From the NCBI GenBank assembly GCA_012521705.1, contig JAAYLX010000025.1, positions 1 to 64,000 on the forward strand: a DNA stretch of 64,000 bases. Direction: 5' to 3'. The DNA is from Clostridiaceae bacterium (GTDB lineage Bacteria; Bacillota; Clostridia; DSM-8532). The notes under the pieces were generated by a model. It had not been told where the DNA came from. It made no database searches and worked only from the letters and a program-made list of their open reading frames with translations. Each line of letters begins with the position of its first letter. Within the stretch, counting starts at the first letter, position 1. Made by a program: the position numbers and the translations under genes. Shown one piece after another: positions 25,092-33,734 of this stretch.

Positions 25092-27284
25092 ATGAAACTG
25101 TTTCGAAGGGGAAAAAGCACTAATGTAACAGGCATAACCCCAAAAAAACGTTCATTTTTGAAAGGCAAGGAAAAGGTCAAAAAACCCGTAAACCCGGATA
25201 AAAAAAGGTTAAGCCGGTTTAAGACCATCGGAGCAAAGCTGAACATCGCCTTTGTATGCACAATAATCCCTATGATGCTGCTTGGATATTTCTCGTACAG
25301 GAACGCTGCAGCAAACATTTCTCAAACAGCGGCAGAGGCATCATTAGGGACAATGAAACAAGTCAACAAATTTCTTATTGCATCTTTAAAGAACATCGAA
25401 GACACGTCATCCCAGTTTATCAATGAAAACGACTATCGTACCTATACTTTTTCAGTAGACCGCGAATATAACGACTCAGTACTTACAGCATCAAGTTCAC
25501 TCACCAACAGCTTCTCAAATATTCTTTTCAGGAATAATCACATAGAAGGAATCCATCTGTTGCTTGATAACAACAGGACTATTTCAACCTCAAAAAATAA
25601 TGCATTTGGCGCGGATGCTTTCAAGGAGATAAAGAAAACCGGTATATATGCTGAAGCCGAGGCGAAGAACGGAGTGGCTTTTTGGGTCGGAAGCCATGCT
25701 GAAATCGACCAGTTCAGCCAAACTCCCATGAAGTATGCTTTGTCTTTGATTAGAGCAGCAAAAAACCCGTTCAATAACACCGTTATTGGGTTATTGCTTA
25801 TAGATGTAAACCATGAACTTATAAAAGACGCAATTGAAGGAGTTAATCTCGGAGCCGGAAGCCAGCTTCATGTTATAACTCCTGACAAACAGGAAATCGC
25901 GTTCACTTTGGATGAAGGAAAAGCGGAGCTAATGGATTTAACCGGCACAGATTCCGCGATAGTTGACAGTGAGCATTTCCAGAAAATAGCTGAGAGCCAG
26001 GAAGCTGAAGGTTCCTTCAATGGCAGTTTTAATGGCCAGGACCACCTGATACTGCATTCAAAAGTAGGAGACACCGGAATTACTTTGGTAGCTCTTATCC
26101 CGACTGTCAACTTTACTTCCAGAGCTGATGGAATTAAAAGCTTTACCCTGGTCTTCACTATAGCTACAGCAATTACTGCATTATTTGTAGGCATTTTCAT
26201 ATCAAGGGGCATGAGCAATGCCATAAAGAATTTTGTTGCAATATCACGTAAAGCTGCAGAGGGGGACTTTACTGTCAGCCTTGAAACCAGGCGGAAAGAT
26301 GAGTTCGGCATGCTGGCTGCGACCTTCAATATGATGATATCCAATATGAGGGAGCTTATCCAGGGAGCAAAACAAACCGCTGAAACCGTAATTCAATCCG
26401 CGAGGACTATTGCTTTCAACTCCAAAGAAGTTGCCGTTGTTTCACAGGAAGTGGCAAGGGCGGTTGAGGAGATATCCAAGGGCGCTCAGGCTCAGGCCTC
26501 AGACTCAGAGCAGAGTTCAGCCAAGATGGGTGGTCTTGCTGATAAAATCCAGCTGGTGTCCGATTCTGTGGAGGCCATTAAATCATATTCAAGTGATACA
26601 ATGAACCATACGCAGGAAGGACTTTCCTCAGTGGTTGACCTTGAGAACAAGGCAAAAGAGACCACAGAGATTACCCGTGCTATAATAGAGGATATTCAAC
26701 TTCTTGATCAGAACTCCAAAGACATCGGCAAGATAGTTGAAGTTATTGACGGAATTTCAGACCAGACCAATCTCCTCGCTCTTAACGCTGCCATAGAGGC
26801 TGCAAGGGCAGGAGAATCGGGAAGAGGTTTCGCGGTTGTTGCCGAGGAGATCAGAAAACTTGCCGAGCAGGCTGCTACAGCTACCAAGGAAATCTCCAAG
26901 ATAATTGAAAACAACCAGCAGCAGACTACGGTTACAACCAAACGCGCAAAGGCCACCGATGAAATATTGAAGTCCCAGAACCTTGCTGTTTCCAATACAA
27001 TGACAGTGTTCAACACTATCGCAAATTCTATGAAGTCCCTTGTTGAGCATGTTGAGAACGTAATTTCAGGCGTGAACGAGATTAACAGCTACAAAGAAGA
27101 CACGCTTATGTCCATCCAGAACATATCATCAGTTTCTGAGGAGATAGCGGCTTCCACCGAAGAGGTGACGGCGTCCACCCAGGAACAGCTGTCCAGTATA
27201 GAAGAGCTGTCTTCATACGCTCAGCAGCTTGATGAAGCCGCTGCCAAACTGCAGGAAGCCATAAAGAAATTCAAAATAGAATAA
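25092..27284 (+). CDS. Methyl-accepting chemotaxis protein
   Basis: About 730 residues from ATG 25092 (GGTGGAGGG upstream). It has an unusually long, basic cytoplasmic N-terminus (about 50 residues), a membrane helix (about 53-72), a 270-residue extracellular cache-like sensor, a second helix (about 345-368), HAMP, and the MCP signalling domain. That domain carries the conserved hairpin tip [20 protein letters not shown]-like motif and flanking Gln/Glu methylation sites. It carries no C-terminal CheR-binding pentapeptide that I can see. Its location suggests attraction to the sugar imported by the locus, directly or via the binding protein. Confidence 0.93.
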   Translation: MKLFRRGKSTNVTGITPKKRSFLKGKEKVKKPVNPDKKRLSRFKTIGAKLNIAFVCTIIPMMLLGYFSYRNAAANISQTAAEASLGTMKQVNKFLIASLKNIEDTSSQFINENDYRTYTFSVDREYNDSVLTASSSLTNSFSNILFRNNHIEGIHLLLDNNRTISTSKNNAFGADAFKEIKKTGIYAEAEAKNGVAFWVGSHAEIDQFSQTPMKYALSLIRAAKNPFNNTVIGLLLIDVNHELIKDAIEGVNLGAGSQLHVITPDKQEIAFTLDEGKAELMDLTGTDSAIVDSEHFQKIAESQEAEGSFNGSFNGQDHLILHSKVGDTGITLVALIPTVNFTSRADGIKSFTLVFTIATAITALFVGIFISRGMSNAIKNFVAISRKAAEGDFTVSLETRRKDEFGMLAATFNMMISNMRELIQGAKQTAETVIQSARTIAFNSKEVAVVSQEVARAVEEISKGAQAQASDSEQSSAKMGGLADKIQLVSDSVEAIKSYSSDTMNHTQEGLSSVVDLENKAKETTEITRAIIEDIQLLDQNSKDIGKIVEVIDGISDQTNLLALNAAIEAARAGESGRGFAVVAEEIRKLAEQAATATKEISKIIENNQQQTTVTTKRAKATDEILKSQNLAVSNTMTVFNTIANSMKSLVEHVENVISGVNEINSYKEDTLMSIQNISSVSEEIAASTEEVTASTQEQLSSIEELSSYAQQLDEAAAKLQEAIKKFKIE

Positions 27285-27522
27285 TTATTAAACAAGCATA
27301 CCTTTCCGTACAGCTGTACAGAGTTTTGGGATTGGTTTAAGTACAATCCAACCAATATTTTGACAATGGTATGTAAGTTAACTGCAAAACATGATTGATA
27401 TAAAGAGCCCTATAAGGGCTCTTTTTCTTTTGTCTTGAGGTCAGCAAAATCTGACCGAACTTGCCGGCGAAAAACTTTCCCGGCAACCTTAAAGGGGCCG
27501 GGTAGAGTAATGATCATATATA
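27285..27522. other. Gap with terminator and two further hairpins
   Basis: AAAGAGCCC/AGGGCTCTTT (27402-27424) with trailing T's is the MCP terminator. Directly after it come GGTCAG/CTGACC (27439-27456) and TTGCCGG/CCGGCAA (27461-27486), two consecutive hairpins without T runs. They precede the broken isomerase gene and may be the remains of its leader. No gene is seen. Confidence 0.6.
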
Positions 27523-27923
27523 AATGAGAAAAAAATCACAATAGATTCAAAATTAAACGATTCGACAAGGTACGTGAAGCAGGCTTTGATTATGTGGAGT
27601 TTGGTTCCTGGGGACAACATGATGTTACCAAAATTAAGGAAGCTGTTACAAAAAACAATTTGAAAGTTGGCTGCTTTTCAGGGGACAAGGATTATAATCT
27701 GATAGATCCTGCCCACAGAAAAGAATTTATTGAATATCTTGCAAAATCTATAGATGTAGCCCATTACCTGAACTGCAAAAATCTTGTTCTTCATTCCAAT
27801 GCGCTGGGAGAAAACGGAAAGCATGTTTTAATTGAAGAGCTGAAATATGATGGTATTTTTGCTTTTGAATTAAGCCCAAAAACTACAATGGAAAAATGTA
27901 TAGAGGCACTAAAGGCATTTTAA
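27523..27923 (+). pseudogene. Hydroxypyruvate-isomerase-like gene, frameshifted and internally deleted
   Basis: The frame ending at 27923 encodes RFDKVREAGFDYVEF, then a typical Hyi/OtnI-like N-terminal third of a TIM barrel up to NLVLHSNALGENGK. It jumps directly to a C-terminal motif (LKYDGIFAFELSPK) near 27840. About half of a normal 260-residue protein is absent, in frame. The start is also damaged: ATG at 27523 followed by a run of A's reads into a TAG, and removing one A restores a frame continuous with the barrel. OtnI-type isomerases act on 2-oxo-tetronates, so this was probably part of the same sugar-acid pathway. Confidence 0.7.
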
Positions 27924-27941
27924 TTGTATATGGAGGCTGCC

Positions 27942-29192
27942 ATGAGATTTGGAATACGTACAATAGATGAGTTTGAATTAGAAGGCAAAACCGTTTTGTG
28001 CAGGGTTGACATTAACCAGCCCGTGGACCGAAAAAACAATACTTTAAAAGATATTACAAGAATTAAAGCCAGTGTGCCTACCATAAAGGAACTTTCCGAC
28101 AAAGGAGCAAAAGTTGTGCTCCTTGCTCACCAGGGAAGCGACATAGAGTATAAAAACTTTTATACAACACAGCCTCATTCGGTTGTCCTCTCCCAACTAC
28201 TTGGCCGTGAGGTCCAGTTCATTGACGATGTATGCGGTCCGGCAGCCCGTGAAAAGATCAGGTCTCTGAAAAATGGCGAAATATTATTGCTGGATAACGT
28301 ACGTTTTGTGTCAGAAGAACAGACATTGTTCGAATTGAAACTTTGCCTGACCCATGAGCAGCAGGCGCAAACCCAGCTTGTGCAAAAACTGGCGCCTCTG
28401 GCAGACCTCTATGTTTGTGACGCCTTCGCGGCTGCTCACAGGGACCAGCCGTCATTATGCGGATTTGAACAGGTGCTTCCTTCTGCAATGGGAAGGCTGT
28501 TTGAAAAAGAGTACTGTGTCATTTCTGAACTGATGGAGAATCCTGCCCATCCATGTACCTTTGTGCTTGGCGGAGCCAAGATTTCAGATGCATTTATGAT
28601 GATGGAAACCGTTATGTCAAAAGGTGTTGCAGATACGGTACTCACAGGGGGACTGGTGGCAAATATTATGCTTGCTGCAATGAATGAGGAAATTGGTTCA
28701 GGCAGCATGGAATTTATCCTGAAGTCCAACTACGGTGAGTATATTGAAAAAGCAAAGGAATTGTATCTTAAGTATCCCGGAATAATTAAGGTTCCTAATG
28801 ATCTTGCCTATGTGAAAGACGGAAAAAGATGCGAAGCTGTAGTAGGCAATGTTCCGGAGGATATTACTGCCACCGATATAGGAAGCGCTACTGCAAAACT
28901 ATATTCAAATATTATAAAAGAATCCAGGACCGTGTTTATCAATGGCCCCATGGGTATCTTTGAGGCTGAGGAAACTGAATTGGGAACAAAAACTGTATGG
29001 AATGCTCTCGGTGAAACCGAAGCCTATACAGTTGTAGGCGGAGGAGACAGTATCACTGCCACAAATAAATACGGACTGACAGAAAAAATGTCATACATCT
29101 GCACAGGCGGAGGAGCTTTAATACGATTCCTTACCGGTGAGGAACTGCCTGTTGTCAAGGCGCTCAGACACGCAGCAGAGAAGTTTAAATAA
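27942..29192 (+). CDS. Phosphoglycerate kinase paralogue of archaeal type
   Basis: About 416 residues from ATG 27942, with GGAGG eight bases upstream. The PGK fold is clear: CRVDINQPVD, DITRIKASVPTIKEL, LLAHQG, DNVRF, CDAFAAAHRDQPSLCGF, LGGAKISD, NGPMGIFE and the nucleotide-binding VVGGGDS. These details (DINQP, LLAHQ, DAFAAAHR.QPSL) resemble archaeal PGKs rather than the bacterial glycolytic enzyme (DFNVP, SHLGRP). No gapdh or enolase gene is adjacent. It may act on 3-phosphoglycerate released by the locus, or on another phospho-acid. The substrate is undetermined. It starts 18 bp after the broken isomerase. Confidence 0.8.
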   Translation: MRFGIRTIDEFELEGKTVLCRVDINQPVDRKNNTLKDITRIKASVPTIKELSDKGAKVVLLAHQGSDIEYKNFYTTQPHSVVLSQLLGREVQFIDDVCGPAAREKIRSLKNGEILLLDNVRFVSEEQTLFELKLCLTHEQQAQTQLVQKLAPLADLYVCDAFAAAHRDQPSLCGFEQVLPSAMGRLFEKEYCVISELMENPAHPCTFVLGGAKISDAFMMMETVMSKGVADTVLTGGLVANIMLAAMNEEIGSGSMEFILKSNYGEYIEKAKELYLKYPGIIKVPNDLAYVKDGKRCEAVVGNVPEDITATDIGSATAKLYSNIIKESRTVFINGPMGIFEAEETELGTKTVWNALGETEAYTVVGGGDSITATNKYGLTEKMSYICTGGGALIRFLTGEELPVVKALRHAAEKFK

Positions 29193-29300
29193 TGCAGCGG
29201 CAGCCTTTTACCAAGAATCGGAAAGACAGTTGCCGAGGCAGTTTCCGAAGCTGCCAGAAAGAGCATGGGTAACGCATATTTAACATATATGATTTGAGGT
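29193..29300 (+). pseudogene. Short C-terminal gene remnant, family unresolved
   Basis: Right after the PGK stop, one frame reads about 28 codons (LPRIGKTVAEAVSEAARKS...) to a TGA at 29294. No start or upstream domain exists. The composition resembles the amphipathic C-terminal helix of a dehydrogenase such as malic enzyme, but this is a guess. It lies between two clearly broken genes, so it is probably a deletion scar. Confidence 0.35.
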
Positions 29301-29308
29301 AAGAAACA

Positions 29309-29583
29309 GTGAACATACAACTTGGCTATGGATATGAAAAATTAAATGTTTTTCTGCCGGAAGAACAGGTTATAGCCGTATTGAAGCCCAATAGTGTCCA
29401 GGTGGAATTAACGGGTGAAGAGTTTTCTTTGTTTCAGAATTTCCTGCAGACTTTGTAAGGAAAATGCATCTTGAGCCGTTTGAAAGGATTGAGAATGCAA
29501 TAGATGCGGCCTTAAAAGAAAAAGGCGCCAATGCATCAATTATTGCTATGCCTTATGGCGGCTCTACACTGCCTGTAATGTGT
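29309..29583 (+). pseudogene. Lactate racemase (LarA/DUF2088)-like gene with large internal deletion
   Basis: GTG 29309 with GAGGTAAG upstream begins a LarA-like N-terminus (QLGYGYEKLNVFLPEEQ, AVLKPN). After about 40 codons this frame stops at 29458. A second frame carries a LarA-like C-terminus (ERIENAIDAALKEKGANASI, ending PYGGSTLPV) to TAA at 29583. About 300 central residues, including the Ni-pincer binding His residues, are missing. LarA homologues epimerise 2-hydroxyacids, including aldonates, which would suit this locus before decay. Confidence 0.65.
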
Positions 29584-29700
29584 TAAATGATTACTGTAAC
29601 AATTCTCAGGCGTATGAGACACATCCTCTTGTAATAAATAGAGTCCAACTTACTCCCCAGGTACTGTGTGATTATTTATCATACAGACCATGCGGAAAGC

Positions 29701-29738
29701 AACCGTCCCCTGTATTTGTTACAGGGGATGGTTTTTTC
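29701..29738 (+). terminator. Rho-independent terminator at the right end of the accessory locus
   Basis: AACCGTCCCCTGT pairs with ACAGGGGATGGTT, followed by six T's. It separates the decayed genes from spoIIID. Confidence 0.9.
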
Positions 29739-29794
29739 CGGGATATTGACAACAGAATAATTATAAAGTACAAGCATAACTTTAATAATAAGGG

Positions 29795-29823
29795 GTATAG
29801 CCTTCCGTTTTACGACATATAGT
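29795..29823 (+). promoter_or_regulatory. Possible sigma-E promoter of spoIIID
   Basis: GTATA (29795-29799) and CATATAGT (29816-29823) are spaced about 16 bases apart and resemble the sigma-E pattern (ATA / CATACAAT). spoIIID is a sigma-E gene in B. subtilis. The match is by eye only. Confidence 0.4.
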
Positions 29824-29870
29824 AGTATCGGGACATCAAGCCGTAAAGGCGCTGTGCGGGAGGCATGCGC

Positions 29871-30143
29871 ATGAGACATTACATAGAAGAGCGCGCCTTG
29901 GAGCTTGGCAGCTTCATTATTGAAAACAGGTCTACAGTCCGGGCGGCTGCACAGAGTTTTGGGATTAGTAAAAGTACAGTCCATAAGGATGTTACAGAAA
30001 GACTCCCTAAGCTGGACCCGTTGATGGCAGGGCAGGTAAAGAGGATACTTGACGAAAACAAAGCGGAGCGTCATATCCGCGGGGGCGAAGCAACGAAGAT
30101 GAAATATAGCAGAGATGGCAGAAATAGCAGAAAAGTCGGTTAA
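29871..30143 (+). CDS. spoIIID: Mother-cell transcription factor SpoIIID
   Basis: 90 residues from ATG 29871 (GGGAGG at 29858-29863; ATG 29865 is too close to it). The helix-turn-helix STVRAAAQSFGISKSTVHKDV and the basic C-terminal helix are characteristic. SpoIIID switches the mother-cell programme from sigma-E to sigma-K. It is followed by mbl as in most endospore formers. The terminator hairpin overlaps its last codons. Confidence 0.96.
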   Translation: MRHYIEERALELGSFIIENRSTVRAAAQSFGISKSTVHKDVTERLPKLDPLMAGQVKRILDENKAERHIRGGEATKMKYSRDGRNSRKVG

Positions 30144-30157
30144 AAAACCGGCTTTTT
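30132..30157 (+). terminator. Terminator overlapping the spoIIID stop codon
   Basis: AAAGTCGGTT and AACCGGCTTTT form a stem around an A-rich loop, ending in T's. The TAA stop lies inside it. Confidence 0.8.
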
Positions 30158-30266
30158 GCATATTTTGATAAAATTGCTGAATAATTCTTATTGCCTATTG
30201 AAACAAGGGAAATATATTGGTAAGATTAAAATTGTGTACAATAGTTAAAAAAAGGAGTTGTAGGAT

Positions 30267-31298
30267 TTGGGTCTCGGATTGGATATTGGCATTGATTTGG
30301 GAACAGCATCAGTCCTTGTTTATGTTAAGGGCAAGGGCATAGTCCTCAGGGAACCCTCTGTTGTGGCTATAGACAAAAATACCGACAAAATTCTCGCTGT
30401 TGGCGAAGAGGCCCGCAAGATGCTGGGTAGGACTCCGGGCAATATAGTTTCTATCAGACCTCTGCGTGACGGAGTAATTTCGGATTATCATGTAACAGAA
30501 AAAATGCTCAGGCATTTTTTGAATAAAGTATATGCAAAAAGCTTTTTCAGACTCTTTAAACCCCGTGTGATGATTTGCGTTCCTTCCGGTGTTACCGAGG
30601 TTGAAAAAAGAGCGGTTGAAGATGCCGCAATTCAGGCTGGAGCCAGAAAAACTTACCTTATAGAAGAGCCCATTGCTGCGGCAATCGGGGCCGGAATAGA
30701 TATTACCAAAGCCTGCGGAAGCATGGTTGTAGATATCGGAGGCGGAACTACCGATATTGCTGTAATATCACTGGGAGGTACAGTTGTAAGCTCTTCAATA
30801 AAAGTTGCCGGCGATAAATTTGACGAAGCCATCATTCGCTACATGAGGAAAAAGCATAATGTGATGATAGGTGAGAGAACTGCCGAAGACCTTAAAATAA
30901 ATATAGGTACCGTTTTCCCCAGACCTGCTGAAGTGAGTATGGAAGTAAGGGGAAGAAATCTGGTTTCCGGTCTTCCCAAGACAATTACCATAACTTCCAC
31001 CGAATGCATGGAAGCTCTGGAAGAACCGGTGTCAAGCATTATTGAAGCTGTCCATTCTGTTCTTGAGAGAACACCGCCGGAACTTGCCGCTGATATTAGT
31101 GACAGAGGCATTGTTATGACAGGCGGAGGAAGTCTTGTCTACGGTATGGACAAGCTCATTCAGCAAAAAACAGGAATTAATGTAATAATTGCTGATGACG
31201 CAATTTCCTGTGTTGCTATTGGAACCGGCAAAACCCTGGACCATCTTGATTTGCTGAAAGGTTCCAAAATGAACGAAGACCCAAGATATGTAATTTAA
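30267..31298 (+). CDS. mbl: Cell-shape protein Mbl (MreB paralogue)
   Basis: 343 residues from TTG 30267 (AGGAG ten bases upstream). The actin-fold ATP-binding motifs are [29 protein letters not shown] and MTGGGSLVYGMD. Mbl filaments guide lateral wall synthesis. The spoIIID-mbl-rod gene order identifies it as Mbl rather than MreB, which is encoded at 39387. Confidence 0.93.
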   Translation: MGLGLDIGIDLGTASVLVYVKGKGIVLREPSVVAIDKNTDKILAVGEEARKMLGRTPGNIVSIRPLRDGVISDYHVTEKMLRHFLNKVYAKSFFRLFKPRVMICVPSGVTEVEKRAVEDAAIQAGARKTYLIEEPIAAAIGAGIDITKACGSMVVDIGGGTTDIAVISLGGTVVSSSIKVAGDKFDEAIIRYMRKKHNVMIGERTAEDLKINIGTVFPRPAEVSMEVRGRNLVSGLPKTITITSTECMEALEEPVSSIIEAVHSVLERTPPELAADISDRGIVMTGGGSLVYGMDKLIQQKTGINVIIADDAISCVAIGTGKTLDHLDLLKGSKMNEDPRYVI

Positions 31299-31622
31299 TA
31301 ATTGAATATTGGGAACTCCTGACAATAGATCTTGGTTTTTGCCTGGGTATTAACAGTTCGGTTACTGTTAATATGCCTGCGCTGAGAGATAGCAGGCAGG
31401 GGGGGAAAAGGGACTGTCTCAGTCGAGGCAGTCTCTTTTTTGTGTTTTTGCTTTCTTCGGAACTGCCGGATGATATAACGCTATCGCATGCTTTTTCGCG
31501 GCTTAATCCTGAATATGTAGTGGAACCGCTTTCTGCTGAAATAAAATCTCTTTTTGCTAATGTATTGCGAATTTAAAGCCGATATATAAGTTTGAGAAAT
31601 AAGTTTAAAAGGAGCCGGTTCA
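31299..31622. other. Intergenic region after mbl with hairpin and terminator
   Basis: A perfect 9-bp inverted repeat (ATTAACAGT/ACTGTTAAT, 31349-31372) is followed by the terminator GGGACTGTCTC/GAGGCAGTCTC plus T's (31410-31441). The rest up to the flagellar gene is featureless and codes for nothing I can support. AAAGGAGCCGG marks the ribosome site at about 31608. Confidence 0.65.
31410..31441 (+). terminator. Rho-independent terminator of mbl
   Basis: GGGACTGTCTC and GAGGCAGTCTC form a near-perfect 11-bp stem with loop AGTC and a trailing T6 run. Confidence 0.9.
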
Positions 31623-32402
31623 ATGATAAGAGGTCTTTATACATCCGGATACAGTATGTTGACACTCAACAGAAAAATGGATACAGTGGCCAATAATATA
31701 GCAAATGTCAATACGTACGGTTTCAAGAAGGATGTCGTAGTATTTGAAGAGTTTTCGGATGTGTTGGCAAGCCGCTTTTTTGATACTGGGAACATACCTT
31801 CCGGAAGACCAGCTCCAATAGGTAATATGGCACTTTACAATGATATTGCTGAAATACACACCGATTACACTCAGGGCACCCTTGAGCAGACCGGCCTTAA
31901 CACTGATGTGGCAATTAACGGGGATGACGGGGCGTTTTTCTGTGTAGCTGTACCCGACGGTAACGGCAATTTCCGTGAATATTACACCCGGGACGGATCT
32001 TTCAAACTGGATGCAGAGGGAAGACTTGTCACCAGAGACGGATACATGGTTATGGGAAACAACGGTGCCATTGTACTGGAAGGCTCAAACTTCATAATTA
32101 GCGAAACCGGTGCGATAATTCAAAACGATGTTACAGTTGATACATTGAGAATCAGAAAATTCGAGAACCCCGAATCTTTGCGTAAATACGGCATGAATTT
32201 ACTCACTGCCACCGACGAGAGTACCGACGGGGAATTTGAAGGCACTTTGCAGAACGGATTTCTTGAATGCTCAAATGTCAATACGGTAAGTGAAATGGTG
32301 GATATGATAACAGTAATCAGAGCCTATGAATCCAACCAGAAAATGATTCAATATCAGGATTCAACTTTGGAGAAAGCAGTAAACGATATTGGCAGATTAT
32401 AA
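31623..32402 (+). CDS. flhO: Flagellar basal-body rod protein (FlhO/FlgF type)
   Basis: 259 residues. The N-terminal MIRGLYTSGYSM and ANNIANVNTYGFKKD motif, the central beta domain and the C-terminal EMVDMITVIRAYESNQKMIQ helix define a FlgF/FlgG-family rod/hook protein exported by the flagellar type III system. In B. subtilis flhO and flhP follow mbl in the same order. Confidence 0.88.
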   Translation: MIRGLYTSGYSMLTLNRKMDTVANNIANVNTYGFKKDVVVFEEFSDVLASRFFDTGNIPSGRPAPIGNMALYNDIAEIHTDYTQGTLEQTGLNTDVAINGDDGAFFCVAVPDGNGNFREYYTRDGSFKLDAEGRLVTRDGYMVMGNNGAIVLEGSNFIISETGAIIQNDVTVDTLRIRKFENPESLRKYGMNLLTATDESTDGEFEGTLQNGFLECSNVNTVSEMVDMITVIRAYESNQKMIQYQDSTLEKAVNDIGRL

Positions 32403-32479
32403 ACCAATAAAAAATAACAGGATTAGAACAGGGACGTAAAAATCAGGACAGGATGTCGGATAAAAGAGGTAGAAAACTT

Positions 32480-33283
32480 ATGATGAGATCTTTATGGACA
32501 GCCGCATCTGGAATGAAAGCAATGCAATTCAATGTTGACACAATTGCGAACAATCTCGCAAATGTAACTACAACCGCATTTAAAAAGGAAAAGGCTGAAT
32601 TTGAGGATCTTTTATACGTCACCATGCAAAATGCATATATGGCAGAAAATGACCAAAGACCTGTTAACCTGCAGGTAGGTCACGGTGTTGTGGCAAGGGC
32701 TACTTCAAGGGACTTCAGTGCGGGAAATCTGGAGCAGACAGACAATAAATTTGATATGGCTATTATCGGAGAAGGCTTTTTCTCAATAAGAGGAGCCGAC
32801 GGCAATACATACTATACAAGGGACGGAAGCTTTAAGATTTCCATGACTGAAAACGGAAAAATGCTGGCTAATTCAAAAGGTTATCCTGTTCTTGACCAGG
32901 ACGGGCTGGAGATTTACCTGGACCAGGATGCGGCCAACTATGCAATCCAGCCTACCGGAGAAATTACATACAAGGATCCTGAAACAGGGGTATCCTTACC
33001 AACCGGACAATTTATTGGTATATTCAAATTTGAAAATCCAATGGCTCTGGAAGCTGTAGGCGGAAACATGTACAGAAGCAACGCAGCTACCGGAGAGCCT
33101 CTTATGAACATTGATTCTGAGGAACCAAGCACTATCAGAACCGGGTTTCTGGAAGCTTCCAATGTACAGGTGGTTGAAGAAATGGTCAAGCTCATAACCG
33201 CCCAGAGAGCTTATGAACTTAACTCAAAAGCCATTACCACCTCAGACGAAATGCTTCAGACAGCAAATAATATTAGAAGATAA
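32480..33283 (+). CDS. flhP: Flagellar distal rod protein (FlhP/FlgG type)
   Basis: About 267 residues from ATG 32480, eight bases after AGAGGTAG; the frame is open to 32453. It has the typical N-terminus (MRSLWTAASGMKAMQFNVDTIANNLANV), the GEGFF motif and a C-terminal coiled segment (VEEMVKLITAQRAYELNSKAI). It is tandem and homologous to the preceding gene; together they form the rod. Confidence 0.9.
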   Translation: MMRSLWTAASGMKAMQFNVDTIANNLANVTTTAFKKEKAEFEDLLYVTMQNAYMAENDQRPVNLQVGHGVVARATSRDFSAGNLEQTDNKFDMAIIGEGFFSIRGADGNTYYTRDGSFKISMTENGKMLANSKGYPVLDQDGLEIYLDQDAANYAIQPTGEITYKDPETGVSLPTGQFIGIFKFENPMALEAVGGNMYRSNAATGEPLMNIDSEEPSTIRTGFLEASNVQVVEEMVKLITAQRAYELNSKAITTSDEMLQTANNIRR

Positions 33284-33311
33284 GGTTTAGGATTATATCC
33301 GGGGAATTAGT

Positions 33312-33734
33312 ATGAAAATAGATGGTTTTGGACAGGTTAATCCTGTAGATACCCTGAAAACTTCAAAAATGGGGTCAGAAGCAACTGAATTTGAGAATAT
33401 ACTTAAAAAGGCCTATGACGACGGAGACAAGAAAAAGCTGAAAGAAGCCTGTGACCAGTTTGAATCCATTATGCTGCAAATGATGTACAAGCAAATGAAG
33501 GCCACTGTCCCGGAAGGTGGTTTCATTGAAAAAAGCAGCGCCCGGAGCATCTTCGAGGACATGCTGGATGAAACCATGATGGAGCAGGCCAGCAAAAGAG
33601 GAATGGGTCTTTCCGATATGTTGTATAAACAACTTAGCGCAAAACTTGACAGGATTTATAAAACCCAGACCGATGAAGATGGCTCAGACACTCCGGTGAC
33701 TGAAACTGATGGAGCGGAACCCAGTGAAGAATAA
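33312..33734 (+). CDS. FlgJ-like rod-binding protein without muramidase domain
   Basis: 140 residues. The rod-binding domain is recognisable from CDQFESIMLQMMYKQMKATV and DMLDETMMEQASKRGMGLSDMLYKQL. The peptidoglycan hydrolase domain of proteobacterial FlgJ is absent, as is usual in Firmicutes. It probably caps or guides rod assembly. The 3' end overlaps the following gene by eleven bases. Confidence 0.85.
   Translation: MKIDGFGQVNPVDTLKTSKMGSEATEFENILKKAYDDGDKKKLKEACDQFESIMLQMMYKQMKATVPEGGFIEKSSARSIFEDMLDETMMEQASKRGMGLSDMLYKQLSAKLDRIYKTQTDEDGSDTPVTETDGAEPSEE

Noticed and set aside
29580-29822. 80-codon open frame before spoIIID
   Set aside because: It spans the end of the larA remnant and a strong terminator; no ribosome site.
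31373-31576. 67-codon open frame after mbl
   Set aside because: It contains the mbl terminator hairpin, has no ribosome site and no recognisable motif.
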